A DNA stretch of 59,297 bases from contig CALMRI010000018.1 of the NCBI GenBank assembly GCA_937776645.1, positions 1 to 59,297 of the forward strand, read 5' to 3'. The position numbers and the translations under genes were made by a program. The DNA is from an uncultured Alphaproteobacteria bacterium (lineage in GTDB: Bacteria; Pseudomonadota; Alphaproteobacteria; Thalassobaculales; Thalassobaculaceae). Shown here one piece after another: positions 50,376 to 58,941 of this stretch; position 1 is the stretch's first letter; the number at the start of each line of letters is the position of its first letter. The notes beneath the pieces are model-generated. The model had not been told where the DNA came from and searched no databases. It saw only the letters and a program-made list of their open reading frames with translations.

Positions 50376-51527
50376 ATGCGGGCGTCGGTCATCATTTCCG
50401 CCCTGGTTGCGGTGTTGGTCGGGTTCGGCGGTTCGGTGGCTATTATTCTGTCGGCAGCGCGGGCTGTGGAGGCCAGTGCGGTGGAGACCTCCTCCTGGGT
50501 CTCGGCTCTGTGCTTTGCGATTGCCGGGATCACGGCTTTTCTCAGTATCCGACACCGTCTGCCGATCGTCGCAGCCTGGTCTACCCCGGGGGCGGCGCTG
50601 ATCGCCGCGTCGGTTGGGGTGCCGATGGGCGCGGCGGTGGGCGCGTTCTTCCTGGCTGCGGTATTGCTGTTGCTGACCGCCGCCATTCGCCCGTTAAGCG
50701 TGTTGACCGAGAAGATCCCGACCGCCATCGGATCGGCGATGTTGGCCGGTGTGTTGTTCGAGTTCGTGGTCGCGGTCTGGGGGGTTCTGCAAACCGAGTG
50801 GTTGCTGGTGCTGCCGTTGTTGGTTGGTTTTGCGATCCTGCGCCTGTTCTCGCCGTCATGGGCGGTGCTGGCGGTTTTGTTGATTGGCGTGGCGCTGGCG
50901 CATGTTCTGGGCATGACGTCGCCGGTCGGCGCGTTCCAAATCTCCGGCTTGGCCTGGGTTGCGCCGGTGTTTGAGCCGGCAGCCCTGGTCGGGCTTGGTA
51001 TCCCGCTCTATCTGGTGACCATGGCCTCGCAGAACCTGCCGGGTTTTGCGGTGCTGCGCGCGGCCGGATATCCGGTGCCGTCGCGCTCGATCCTGGGAGT
51101 GAGTGGGCTGGCTAGCCTGCTGACCGCCGGCGCCGGCGCGCATAGCACCAATCTCGCGGCGATTACCGCCTCGATCTGCACCGGACCGGACGCGCATCCG
51201 GACCAGGACAAGCGCTGGCTTTGCGGCCCGGTTTACGCATTATTTTACCTGGTGCTCGGGATTTTCGGCGCCTCGGTCGTCACCCTGTTCGCGAGTTTTC
51301 CCGAAGCGCTGATTGTCACCATTGCCGGGGTTGCGCTGACCGGCCCGCTGGTCGGGGCGTTAAGCTCTGCCCTGGCCGAGGCTGATGACCGATTTGCCGC
51401 GGTCATGACCTTTGTCGTCACCGCATCCGGCCTGACCGCTTTCGGCATCGGCTCGGCGTTCTGGGGGCTGACCGTCGGCCTGATCGTCTATGGTTTGCAG
51501 CGCAGCCTTGGACGGTCGGCAAAGTAG
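50376..51527 (+). CDS. benE: Benzoate/H+ symporter BenE family
   Basis: This is 383 residues from ATG 50376 (MRASVIISALVAVLVGFGGS), preceded by GGGGGAAAAC; ATG 50364 is also in frame. It has about twelve hydrophobic helices and the BenE layout: LVAVLVGFGGSVAIILSAAR, IAAWSTPGAALIAAS-like sequence (VAAWSTPGAALIAASVGVPM), TAIGSAMLAGVLFEFVV, and ASQNLPGFAVLRAAGYPVPS (about 240-260). LTAGAGAHSTNLAAITASIC is the conserved helix with the polar ring-acid-binding residues. It imports benzoate-type aromatic acids with protons. No benABC genes are near, so the imported acid may feed the CoA ligase route instead. It is divergent from the LLM-led operon. Confidence 0.92.
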   Translation: MRASVIISALVAVLVGFGGSVAIILSAARAVEASAVETSSWVSALCFAIAGITAFLSIRHRLPIVAAWSTPGAALIAASVGVPMGAAVGAFFLAAVLLLLTAAIRPLSVLTEKIPTAIGSAMLAGVLFEFVVAVWGVLQTEWLLVLPLLVGFAILRLFSPSWAVLAVLLIGVALAHVLGMTSPVGAFQISGLAWVAPVFEPAALVGLGIPLYLVTMASQNLPGFAVLRAAGYPVPSRSILGVSGLASLLTAGAGAHSTNLAAITASICTGPDAHPDQDKRWLCGPVYALFYLVLGIFGASVVTLFASFPEALIVTIAGVALTGPLVGALSSALAEADDRFAAVMTFVVTASGLTAFGIGSAFWGLTVGLIVYGLQRSLGRSAK

Positions 51528-51529
51528 AG

Positions 51530-51550
51530 AAGAACCGGCAGGGTTCTTTC
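51530..51550 (+). terminator. Likely intrinsic terminator after benE
   Basis: The arms AAGAACC (51530-51536) and GGTTCTT (51542-51548) form a 7-base-pair stem with a 5-base loop, starting 3 bases after the benE stop and followed by a short T/C run. The T-tract is short, so efficiency is doubtful. Confidence 0.45.
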
Positions 51551-51616
51551 CCCCGGTGCCTTAGGCCTGGGCGGTCGGGAACGGCACGCCGTCGATGGGG
51601 TCAAGCTGGGCGCGCT

Positions 51617-52540
51617 TTATCGGTTAAGGAAGTGCAATGCCAGTCCTGGTCTTGGCCATTGCATCGACGCCAGCACGCCCGATGCCGACAAGGTGATATA
51701 GGCGGTCTGGAGATCCGGCCCCCCGAAACAGATATTGGTCGGGAAGATATCCGGCATCGCGATACTTTCCTCAGCTTTTCCATCCGCTGAAAACACACCG
51801 ATGGCGTTGGGCAGCGAGCCGACGCAGATATTGCCGTCGCTATCGACCGCGAGCGAATCGAACAGATGGTAGCCGGCCGGCGCTGCGACCAGCCGTCCGC
51901 GCTCCCAAGGAACCGGGCCACGGGTCCGCTTGACCTTGCCGGGGCCGTCGATCTCGAAGGCCCAGAGACGGCCGCAATGGGTCTCGGCGACATAGAGCTC
52001 GGCGCCGTCCGGCGAGAGGCCAATCCCGTTCGGTCCGTCCATCGGCCCGATTACTTCGGTGATGAAGGAGCCGTCGGCGCGCGCATAGTAGACGCCGCCG
52101 CGATCCCGATCCCGCCGCCGCGTGTGGCCATGGTCGGTGAACCACATACCGCCCTCGGCGTCGAAGACGATATCGTTCGGGCCGATCAGCGGGTTACCGT
52201 CACACTCCCGATACAGCACCTCGACGCTGCCGGTCTGCAAATCCACCGCCTCGATCCAGCCATGCGCTACGTCCGGCGTTGATAAGCTTGGATAGTGCAT
52301 GCCGTTTTTCTCGAGGAACGGCATGCCGCCATTATTGCAGAGATAGCAGCGGCCATCCGGACCAATTGCCGCGCCGTTCGGTCCGCCACCGGTCTCGGCC
52401 ACTACGGTCTTTGTCCCATCCTGCGCGACCCGTGTCAGGCATCCGGCGGCGATTTCCACCACCAGGACCGTGCCATCCGGCATAGCGACCGGACCCTCGG
52501 GGAACCGCAATCCGATGGCCACTTCGCGTAGTCCCGCCAT
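51617..52540 (-). CDS. SMP-30/gluconolactonase/LRE-like beta-propeller
   Basis: This is 307 residues from ATG 52540 (MAGLREVAIGLRFPEGPVAM). The first metal ligand lies in FPEGPVAMPDGTVLVVEIAA; PNDIVFDAEGGMWFTDHGHT (about 125-145) and DGPNGIGLSPDGAELYVAET (about 172-191) are the propeller motifs with the N and D ligands; LFDSLAVDSDGNICVGSLP gives the last. It hydrolyses lactones using one divalent metal. The ATG overlaps the TGA of an upstream luciferase-like relic (TGATG), showing that both once were translated together. It is convergent with benE. It is more distant from the SMP-30 gene at 31,085 than a recent duplicate would be. Confidence 0.92.
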   Translation of the reverse strand: MAGLREVAIGLRFPEGPVAMPDGTVLVVEIAAGCLTRVAQDGTKTVVAETGGGPNGAAIGPDGRCYLCNNGGMPFLEKNGMHYPSLSTPDVAHGWIEAVDLQTGSVEVLYRECDGNPLIGPNDIVFDAEGGMWFTDHGHTRRRDRDRGGVYYARADGSFITEVIGPMDGPNGIGLSPDGAELYVAETHCGRLWAFEIDGPGKVKRTRGPVPWERGRLVAAPAGYHLFDSLAVDSDGNICVGSLPNAIGVFSADGKAEESIAMPDIFPTNICFGGPDLQTAYITLSASGVLASMQWPRPGLALHFLNR

Positions 52541-53770
52541 CAATCTTCTCCGCCTTCGTTGGTAATCCAGCTATCAGTAGCGACGTTCCAAGCGTGGCCG
52601 ATGCCGCGTTTGCGCAAGTCGTGACGGGCAATCTGGTTCTTGGCTGCCGCCTATTTGTTCCGGATATGCGGCAGCACTTCCTTGGCGAAAAGCCGCAGCA
52701 TATCGATGGTTTTCTGAACGCCATAATAGGGTGGGTAATGGATCATGATAGAGGTGGCGCCGATCTTGCTGAACTCCTCGATCCGGCGAATGACCGTGTC
52801 AGCAGATCCATGCAGGATCGTGGTTTCGGCTAGCTTGTCATAGTCGAACTAATCCTCGCCCTTCTTCTCCGTCAAGTCACCGAGATAACTGCCCGCCGCG
52901 AGGAAAGTATTCATGTGATGGGTGATCCCCGCCTCGCTATCCTCGCGTGCCTTGGCGTGGGTGGCCGCGACATAGACCATGCGCACCACGTCGACATTGC
53001 CGAAAGCTGGATTTGATTATAGGGCGCCGGGGCCGTCGGCATGTGCCTACGATAGTGCTGGACATGCTCGCCATGACCTCGACCAAGGGTGCGAGTCTTG
53101 CATCAGGCCTAAACCCTGTTCCGCCGCGAATTGCATCGACTCATTGGTGCCTGCGTCCATGTAGGAGGGCGGGTGCGGCTTTTGGATCGACTGCGGGAAG
53201 ACCTCATACTGCTCGTCCATCTTGAATTTGAAGTGTTTGCCGTTGGCGTTTACGCGTTTGTCGTGAAAGCCCTTGAAGATCAATGGGATGGCTTCCTGTT
53301 GAATTTCCCGCCGCTGCTCATAGCTGATCCCCAAGCCCTCGAGCTCATAGGACGGGTAGCCGGAACTAAGGCCAAGCTGAAAGCGTCCGTTACTGAGGAT
53401 ATCGAGAGAGGTGACGTTCTCGACGATCCGCATCGGGTGATGCAGCGGTACCACCATCACCGCCGCGCCCAGTTTGATCCGTGTAGTCTTGGCCGCGAGA
53501 TAGGCTAAATAGGCTGAACGGATCCGGTAGGGTGCCGTAGGTGCTGGAGAAGTGATGCTCGGCAATCCAGACGGTTTCGAAGCCAAGCTTTTCGGCCTCT
53601 AAAACCTCTCGCGTCACGCGCTCATGGATTGCTTGATACGGATAGGGTTCGGACTTGGGGTCCGGATGCGAGGTAAGGAGAATTCCAACTTGCCGACGAA
53701 CCACCCCATTGCAAAGCCCGCCCGCGGAACCATTCTTCGAACGACCCGGTCTTTTTCGCGGCGGCATTCA
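52540..53770 (-). pseudogene. Luciferase-like (LLM) monooxygenase relic
   Basis: Fragments in several minus-strand frames align end to end with an LLM monooxygenase: VGILLTSHPDPKSEPYPYQA and EAEKLGFETVWIAEHHFSST (about 53,550-53,690), then after a shift LAAKTTRIKLGAAVMVVPLH, LSNGRFQLGLSSGYPSYELE and EVFPQSIQKPHPPSYMDAG (about 53,130-53,500), then, after another shift, ARFD- and EDSEAGITHHMNTFLAAGSY-like sequence, a TAG near 52,850, FDYDKLAETTILHGSADTVI, and EGGED with the stop at 52,540. Three or more defects kill it. It once preceded the SMP-30 gene in an operon. Confidence 0.8.
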
Positions 53771-53963
53771 TGAAATCGGAAGACTAGCAACGGCCTTGTC
53801 GGACGAGATGCCGCCCCCCGGTGGGATCATGCTGAGGATTGTCGCGGCGTCGGCCGCTCTCCCATGTTCCTGATGAGGTTCGCCATCGGCTGGTCCCGGC
53901 CCGGCGCTTGAACTACGCTTCAACTATGACCGGTTGATCGGTCGCACCGGGGGGCGGAGGACC

Positions 53964-54839
53964 ATGGGCGTATTTCCGGAGATTACCCACCATCACGCCG
54001 ATCTGGGCGAGGTGATGCTGCACTATGTGACAGCGGGCGCGGGGCCGCCCGTCGTGCTTCTGCATGGTTGGCCGCAAACTTGGTGGGAGTGGCGACACGT
54101 GATCCCGGCGCTGGCCGAAAAATACACCGTGATCGCCCCGGACATGAGAGGCCTTGGAGACAGTTCTCGGCCCCTTGCCGGCTATGACAAACGCACGGTT
54201 GCCGATGATATTTGGCGCTTGGTCCATGAAGTGCTCGGCTATGACACCTTCTTTTTGGTTGGCCATGACTGGGGCGGCCCGACGGCCTATGCATTGGCGG
54301 CGGCGCATCCCGATGCGGTGCGCTGCCTGGTTATCCTTGATGTTGTCATTCCGGGCAGCGGCGGTGATTTCTCGCAGGGCGGGCAGCGCTGGCATCATCA
54401 GTTCCACATGACGCAGGATCTGCCCGAAGCGTTGATCGATGGCCGTGAGGACATCTACCTCGCATGGTTTTACCGTACTTTCGCGTTTCGCCCCGACGCC
54501 ATCGGCGAGGATGATTTGGCGGAATACCTGCGCACTTATACCCAACCCGGCGCGATGCGGGCCGGGTTCTCCTATTATCGCGCCATTAATCGGGACGCGG
54601 CGGATAACCAGGAGACAATCGCCAGGTTCAAACTGGCGATGCCGGTACTGGCGATCGGCGGCGGGGTCAGCTACCCGCATGGTCGGGGCCGGGGATCGGA
54701 GCCCGAGGAATCGCTAAGGCGGGTTGCTTTGGATGTGCGCGGGGAGGTTTTTGCGGACTGCGGCCACTTCATTCCCGAGGAAGCGCCCGATTTGTTGAAC
54801 CAGCGGCTATTGGCCTTTTTCGACGAGGGATCCGGTTGA
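53964..54839 (+). CDS. Alpha/beta hydrolase, epoxide hydrolase/haloacid dehalogenase type
   Basis: This is 291 residues from ATG 53964 (MGVFPEITHHHADLGEVMLH), after GGAGGACC. The fold elements are VVLLHGWPQTWWEWRHVIPA (oxyanion HGWP, about 29-48), APDMRGLGDSSRPLAGYDKR, the nucleophile elbow FLVGHDWGGPTAYAL (about 97-111, with nucleophilic Asp), a cap domain with FSYYRAINRD (a candidate catalytic Tyr), and the histidine in FADCGHFIPEEAPDLLNQ. The Asp nucleophile and the W in GHDWGG fit epoxide hydrolase or fluoroacetate dehalogenase rather than an esterase. It lies 95 bases before the MmgE/PrpD gene. Confidence 0.92.
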   Translation: MGVFPEITHHHADLGEVMLHYVTAGAGPPVVLLHGWPQTWWEWRHVIPALAEKYTVIAPDMRGLGDSSRPLAGYDKRTVADDIWRLVHEVLGYDTFFLVGHDWGGPTAYALAAAHPDAVRCLVILDVVIPGSGGDFSQGGQRWHHQFHMTQDLPEALIDGREDIYLAWFYRTFAFRPDAIGEDDLAEYLRTYTQPGAMRAGFSYYRAINRDAADNQETIARFKLAMPVLAIGGGVSYPHGRGRGSEPEESLRRVALDVRGEVFADCGHFIPEEAPDLLNQRLLAFFDEGSG

Positions 54840-54934
54840 TCCAGGTATGCAGAAGCCGTGTTTTTGAGGCTATTTGCGCGATCCGGGATTTCGGCCTGCG
54901 CCGTGCATTTCCCAGCAATTAAGATGGAAAAGCC

Positions 54935-56302
54935 ATGTCCACTGAAGTCACCGATGGCGCCGATGTTTCCCGCACCCTGGCCGAGTTTATCGCCGGATCG
55001 CAGTACAAGGACATTCCCGAACCGGTTCGCCATGAGGCAAGGCGATCGTTGCTGAACTTCTTTGCGACCGCATTTTCCGGGTGTCGGGACCCGGCTCTGG
55101 ATATAGCGCTCGGCTCATTGTCGGAGTTTGGCGCGCCTGGTGACGCGACGGTGATCGGTCGGCCCGAGCGGGTTGATCCGTTGAGCGCGGCGTTTCTGAA
55201 TGCCGCCGCCGCGAATGTTTATGATTATGATGATACCCATCTGCGCACGGTGATCCATCCGGCGGCCCCGGTCGTCCCGGCGCTTTTGGCGCTGTCGGAA
55301 CGCCGAGCGGTCACCGGCCAGCAGATGATCCACGCGTTGGCGCTGGGCATTGAAACAGAATGCCGGATCGGCAACGCAATCTCTCCCGAGCATTACAACA
55401 GAGGCTGGCACATCACCGCAACCTGCGGTGTCTTCGGCGCGGCGATGGCGGTTGGCAAGGCGCTGGGCCTCGATGATCGGCGTCTGGTGTGGGCGTTGGG
55501 AACGGCATCGGCGCAGGCGTCTGGATCGGTCGAGGCTTTAGGGTTCATGGCCAAGAGCGTTGGCGTTGGCGGTGCCGCGCGGGGCGGGCTGTTGGCGGCA
55601 CTGCTCGCCGAGCGCGGCTTTGACGGCCCGGACCGTCCCTTGGAGGGCGTTCGCGGGTTTCTCAACGTTACCGGTGAGGCGCCGCGTTTGGAGGAAGTGA
55701 CCGAGGGGCTGGGAACCCGTTGGGAGGCGCTGAGGAATATCCACAAGCCCTATCCCTGCGGCATCGTCTTGAACGCGGTGATTGATGGATGTCTGGAATT
55801 ACGAGCCAGCGGCGCCACGCCTGTCGATGCGATCGCATCCATTACCCTGCACGGCAATCCGTTGCTGCGCCACCGCGCCGATCGACCGGGTGTGACTACC
55901 GGGCGTGAGGCACAGGTCAGCGCCCAACACGCGGTGGCGGTCACTTTGCTTCAGGGTCGCGCGGGTCTTGAGCAGTTTACCGACGCCGCAGTCAATGACC
56001 CGGCGGCTCTCGCGCTCAGGCGCCGGGTGAAACTGGTTGATGATCCCAGCCGGGCGGTGCCATCGGTCCGGCTGGTGGTCGAGCGTAAGGATGGTACGAA
56101 TGAAGAGGTCTTTATCGAGCATGCCCGCGGCACCGACCAGCGACCGCTTACCGATGACGAACTCGAGGAAAAATTGCGGATGTTGGCTGTGTCGAAAGCT
56201 CCGGATTGTACCGAGGTCGATCCGTTGATCGAGGCGATCTGGGGGTTGGAAAAATCGCCGGATGTAAGCCAGCTTTTGCCACACGCTCGGCCGGTCGGTT
56301 AG
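54935..56302 (+). CDS. MmgE/PrpD family protein
   Basis: This 455-residue protein starts MSTEVTDGADVSRTLAEFIA. The family is recognised by an all-helical N-terminal domain with PEPVRHEARRSLLNFFATAF and NAAAANVYDYDDTHLRTVIH (about 90-109), VIHPAAPVVPALLALSERR, WHITATCGVFGAAMAVGKAL (about 157-176), then the smaller C-terminal domain starting near KPYPCGIVLNAVIDGCLEL. Members include 2-methylcitrate dehydratase, iminodisuccinate epimerase and cis-aconitate decarboxylase, so it probably dehydrates, decarboxylates or epimerises a carboxylic acid. It is in a rightward set with a VOC protein downstream (35-base gap). Confidence 0.92.
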   Translation: MSTEVTDGADVSRTLAEFIAGSQYKDIPEPVRHEARRSLLNFFATAFSGCRDPALDIALGSLSEFGAPGDATVIGRPERVDPLSAAFLNAAAANVYDYDDTHLRTVIHPAAPVVPALLALSERRAVTGQQMIHALALGIETECRIGNAISPEHYNRGWHITATCGVFGAAMAVGKALGLDDRRLVWALGTASAQASGSVEALGFMAKSVGVGGAARGGLLAALLAERGFDGPDRPLEGVRGFLNVTGEAPRLEEVTEGLGTRWEALRNIHKPYPCGIVLNAVIDGCLELRASGATPVDAIASITLHGNPLLRHRADRPGVTTGREAQVSAQHAVAVTLLQGRAGLEQFTDAAVNDPAALALRRRVKLVDDPSRAVPSVRLVVERKDGTNEEVFIEHARGTDQRPLTDDELEEKLRMLAVSKAPDCTEVDPLIEAIWGLEKSPDVSQLLPHARPVG

Positions 56303-56337
56303 ACATATGAAAGCGCGTAAGAAAGGGGGCTTCGATC

Positions 56338-56757
56338 ATGGCCATTAAGGTCAGAAAATTGCTTCATGCCGGTGTGCGCATCGGGCCAACCGAGGAAGAT
56401 GTGGCGAAGGCCCATGATTTCTACGCCGGACTGCTCGGTTTGCAACACGATGGCGGGCGACCCCACATTCCGACAATTCCGGGGTTTTGGGTGAACCTCG
56501 AGCAAGACGACACCGGTCAGCAGTTGCACATTATGGGCGCCGAGGGGATGTCCAAGGCGGCGCGCTCCCAGACTCAGGACCCAAGCCGCCACCACCTAGC
56601 GTTCTCGGTCGAGGATATCGATGCGGCCCGTGCCGAGCTGGAGCAAAGGAACGTCGAATTTTGGGTTTACGAGAACCTAGTTGGCCAAGGCTCGGACCAG
56701 ATTTTCTTCGAGGATCCATTCGGCAACATGATCGAGTTGCAACAGGCCCACGATTGA
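56338..56757 (+). CDS. VOC-family (glyoxalase/dioxygenase superfamily) protein
   Basis: This 139-residue protein is a single vicinal-oxygen-chelate unit with paired beta-alpha-beta modules. The metal-site positions are H10 (LLHAGVRI), H69 near QQLHIMG, H90 (DPSRHHLAFSVEDI) and E126 or E131 (GNMIELQQ), i.e. the usual H/E pattern is mostly there. FWVNLEQDDTGQQLHIMGAE and DQIFFEDPFGNMIELQQ are typical. It may isomerise, hydrolyse or cleave a small oxygenated molecule with a divalent metal, or bind one. It follows MmgE/PrpD by 35 bases in the same direction. Confidence 0.88.
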   Translation: MAIKVRKLLHAGVRIGPTEEDVAKAHDFYAGLLGLQHDGGRPHIPTIPGFWVNLEQDDTGQQLHIMGAEGMSKAARSQTQDPSRHHLAFSVEDIDAARAELEQRNVEFWVYENLVGQGSDQIFFEDPFGNMIELQQAHD

Positions 56758-56997
56758 AAACTGCCTCGTCATTGTATTTTAGCGGTGCGTAGGGATCTTT
56801 CATGAGCAACCCGCAAGCTGAGCCGAACCGGCGCCGGAAAACGGTGTAAGAAATCGGCGTGAGAGAAGGCCGCCGCCAAGAGATCGGAAATCTGGTATCC
56901 GCCGTCAGCGCGCGTCGGGACTGGCCAAGGAGGACTGGACCTGTAAGCTGTTGCTCAAGGTCCAGACAATACGTCTGGTGATGCTGGAGAGACGGAC

Positions 56998-58152
56998 ATG
57001 AGCGATGGTTTGTTCGAAAAGGGAGCCATAACCGGCATTGGCGAGACCGCCTATACCCGGGGTTCCGGCAAGAGTGATACGGCGCTTCAGATGGAAGCGT
57101 CGCTGAAGGCGATCGCCGATGCTGGTCTGTCGCCGAAGGATATCGACGGTGTGGTCCCCTATGCCAGTGGATCGACCGTTGCCGAGGATTTTATCACCAA
57201 TTTGGGCTTGCCGGATTTGCGCTACTCGGCGACCACGCCGCTTGGTGGCGCAAGTTGTGTCGCTGGAATCCAGGCGGCGGTTTCGGCGGTGGCGACCGGC
57301 CTAGCCAACCATGTCCTGATCCCGATTGGCCGCAATGGCTATTCCGGCAGTCGGATTGGCAACCGGGTGCAGCAGATGCCGCAGTTCCGTACCATCGGTG
57401 AATATGAGATGCCGCTGGGAACTCTGGCCCCGGCGCAGCTCTATTCGCATATGGCGCGGCGGCACATGGAGCTGTACGGCACCAAGAGCGAGCATTTCGC
57501 CAAGATCGCGATGAACGGTCGTAAACACGCGGCGATGAACGATAACGCTCTCAGGCAGGCGCCGATGTCGTTGGACGATCACCAAACTTCGCGGATGATC
57601 GCCGACCCGTTGCGGCTGTTCGATTGCTGTCTTGAAAGCGATGGCGGCGCGGCGGTAATTGTCAGCGCCTCGGAGCGCGCTAAGGACATGGTCAGAAAAC
57701 CGGCCTACATCATGGGTGTCGCCGAAGGTCACCCGGACTCGCCCAGCGCGATTACCCAGCGACCAGACATAACAACTCTCGGCACTGCCAAGGCGGCGCC
57801 GCGCGCGTTTGGCATGGCTGGCATCACCCACAGTGATATCGACGTCGCGGAGATCTATGACTGCTTCACCTATATTGTGCTTTGTCAGCTTGAGGATCTC
57901 GGGTTCTGCAAGAAGGGCGAGGGCGGCGATTTCGTTTCCAGCACCTCGTTCGGCTTCGATGGGGATCTGCCGCTCAACACCCATGGTGGGCTATTGTCAC
58001 AGGCGCATATCGTTGGGATGAACCACGTCGTGGAGCTGGTGAAACAGTTGCGCGGCGACGCCGGCGCTGCACAAGTCAAGGGTGCCAGGATCGGCTTAGT
58101 CACCGGCTATGGTGACATGGGTGATGGCACCGTCGCCATCATGAGGAGCTAG
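56998..58152 (+). CDS. Thiolase-like (SCP2-type) protein
   Basis: This 384-residue protein starts MSDGLFEKGAITGIGETAYT (AGAGACGG upstream). It has two thiolase halves: SPKDIDGVVPYASGS and TTPLGGASCVAGIQAAVSAV (C87 at the acylation-site position), then in the second half DVAEIYDCFTYIVLCQLEDL, LPLNTHGGLLSQAHIVGMNH (general-base histidines) and GYGDMGDGTVAIMRS at the end. Such lipid-transfer-type thiolases act with a DUF35 partner, which is encoded next. In steroid and terpenoid degradation this pair forms an aldolase or thiolase heteromer. The 240 bases before it hold no clear gene. Confidence 0.92.
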   Translation: MSDGLFEKGAITGIGETAYTRGSGKSDTALQMEASLKAIADAGLSPKDIDGVVPYASGSTVAEDFITNLGLPDLRYSATTPLGGASCVAGIQAAVSAVATGLANHVLIPIGRNGYSGSRIGNRVQQMPQFRTIGEYEMPLGTLAPAQLYSHMARRHMELYGTKSEHFAKIAMNGRKHAAMNDNALRQAPMSLDDHQTSRMIADPLRLFDCCLESDGGAAVIVSASERAKDMVRKPAYIMGVAEGHPDSPSAITQRPDITTLGTAKAAPRAFGMAGITHSDIDVAEIYDCFTYIVLCQLEDLGFCKKGEGGDFVSSTSFGFDGDLPLNTHGGLLSQAHIVGMNHVVELVKQLRGDAGAAQVKGARIGLVTGYGDMGDGTVAIMRS

Positions 58153-58172
58153 AGGTGGGCGAGCAAGGAACG

Positions 58173-58577
58173 ATGGAGATCGAGCGTCTTTACCCACTGC
58201 CCAACCCGGACTCGCAGCCCTATTGGGACGGTCTTCGCGACCGCCGCCTGATGCTGCAGCAATGCGCCGATTGCGGGAGCATACGACATTATCCCAGGCC
58301 GGTCTGTGACCAGTGCTATTCGATGGAGGTTCATTGGATCGAGGCATCGAGGCGCGGAACCGTTCATAGCTGGTCGGTCTCGCACCACGCCTTTCACCCG
58401 TCCTTCAAGGCGGATCTGCCGACCACTTTCGTGACGGTGGATCTGGAGGAGAATGTCCGTCTTGTCGGTATTCTGCGCGACCCGGAGGTGACGCTGTCTA
58501 TCGGGACGGCGTTGCAGGTCGGTTTCGAGGATGCGGCCGATGGGGCGTTCTCGATCCCGGTGCTGTTCGCCGCTTGA
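58173..58577 (+). CDS. DUF35 OB-fold acyl-CoA-associated protein
   Basis: This is 134 residues from ATG 58173 (MEIERLYPLPNPDSQPYWDG), with AAGGA upstream; GTG 58155, two bases after the thiolase stop, is an alternative with AGGAG. The layout is standard: an N-terminal helix (PYWDGLRDRRLMLQQC), a zinc-ribbon (C-A-D-C then C-D-Q-C, at about 31-34 and 46-49 counted from the ATG) and a C-terminal OB barrel (HSWSVSHHAFHPSF). DUF35 proteins bind acyl-CoA and activate thiolase-like partners. The tight spacing to the thiolase gene supports a joint complex. Confidence 0.9.
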   Translation: MEIERLYPLPNPDSQPYWDGLRDRRLMLQQCADCGSIRHYPRPVCDQCYSMEVHWIEASRRGTVHSWSVSHHAFHPSFKADLPTTFVTVDLEENVRLVGILRDPEVTLSIGTALQVGFEDAADGAFSIPVLFAA

Positions 58578-58678
58578 TCGAGTTTGTGTATCTAACGAAT
58601 GTTAGGCCTAATTCTTTGTGTGGCATTTCCCGAGTTTGCTAAGGTGCTCTCGGGCGTGAAAGTGATCGAGGGACGACC

Positions 58679-58876
58679 ATGCGCATTCGGGTGAATCCAG
58701 ACAACTGCCAAGGGCACAATCGTTGTAAGACGATCGCACCTGATTTGTTTGATCTGGACGATTTCGGTAATGCCTCTGCCGCCGGAGATGGTCTAGTGCC
58801 GGCTGACCAGGAGGATGCGGCGCGGTTGGCGATAGAAAATTGCCCGGAATTCGCCATCGAGTTAATAGCAGATTAG
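58679..58876 (+). CDS. Three-cysteine ferredoxin, P450-associated type
   Basis: This 65-residue protein starts MRIRVNPDNCQGHNRCKTIA (GAGGGA upstream). The cluster ligands are C10, C16 and C55 (ENCPEF), with H13 where a fourth cysteine would be, the pattern of [3Fe-4S] (or hybrid) ferredoxins that serve bacterial cytochromes P450. APDLFDLDDFGNA and ARLAIENCPEFAIELI are family-typical. A P450 gene starts 65 bases downstream, so this ferredoxin probably delivers its electrons. No reductase is seen in the window. Confidence 0.93.
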   Translation: MRIRVNPDNCQGHNRCKTIAPDLFDLDDFGNASAAGDGLVPADQEDAARLAIENCPEFAIELIAD

Positions 58877-58941
58877 ACTGCCGTCCGTTGATCAGGCATC
58901 GAGTGCTGGGTCGGGGTAAGGCAATTTGTGGGGATGATCGG

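Noticed and set aside
56805..56850. 15-codon frame MSNPQAEPNRRRKTV before the thiolase gene
   Set aside because: Too short, no recognisable family; could be the remnant of a gene start, but no continuation was found in other frames.
58592..58615. Small hairpin CTAAC-GAAT-GTTAG and the palindrome TTAGGCCTAA after DUF35 as a terminator
   Set aside because: The stem is only 5 base pairs and AT-rich, with a weak T-run; too little to call.
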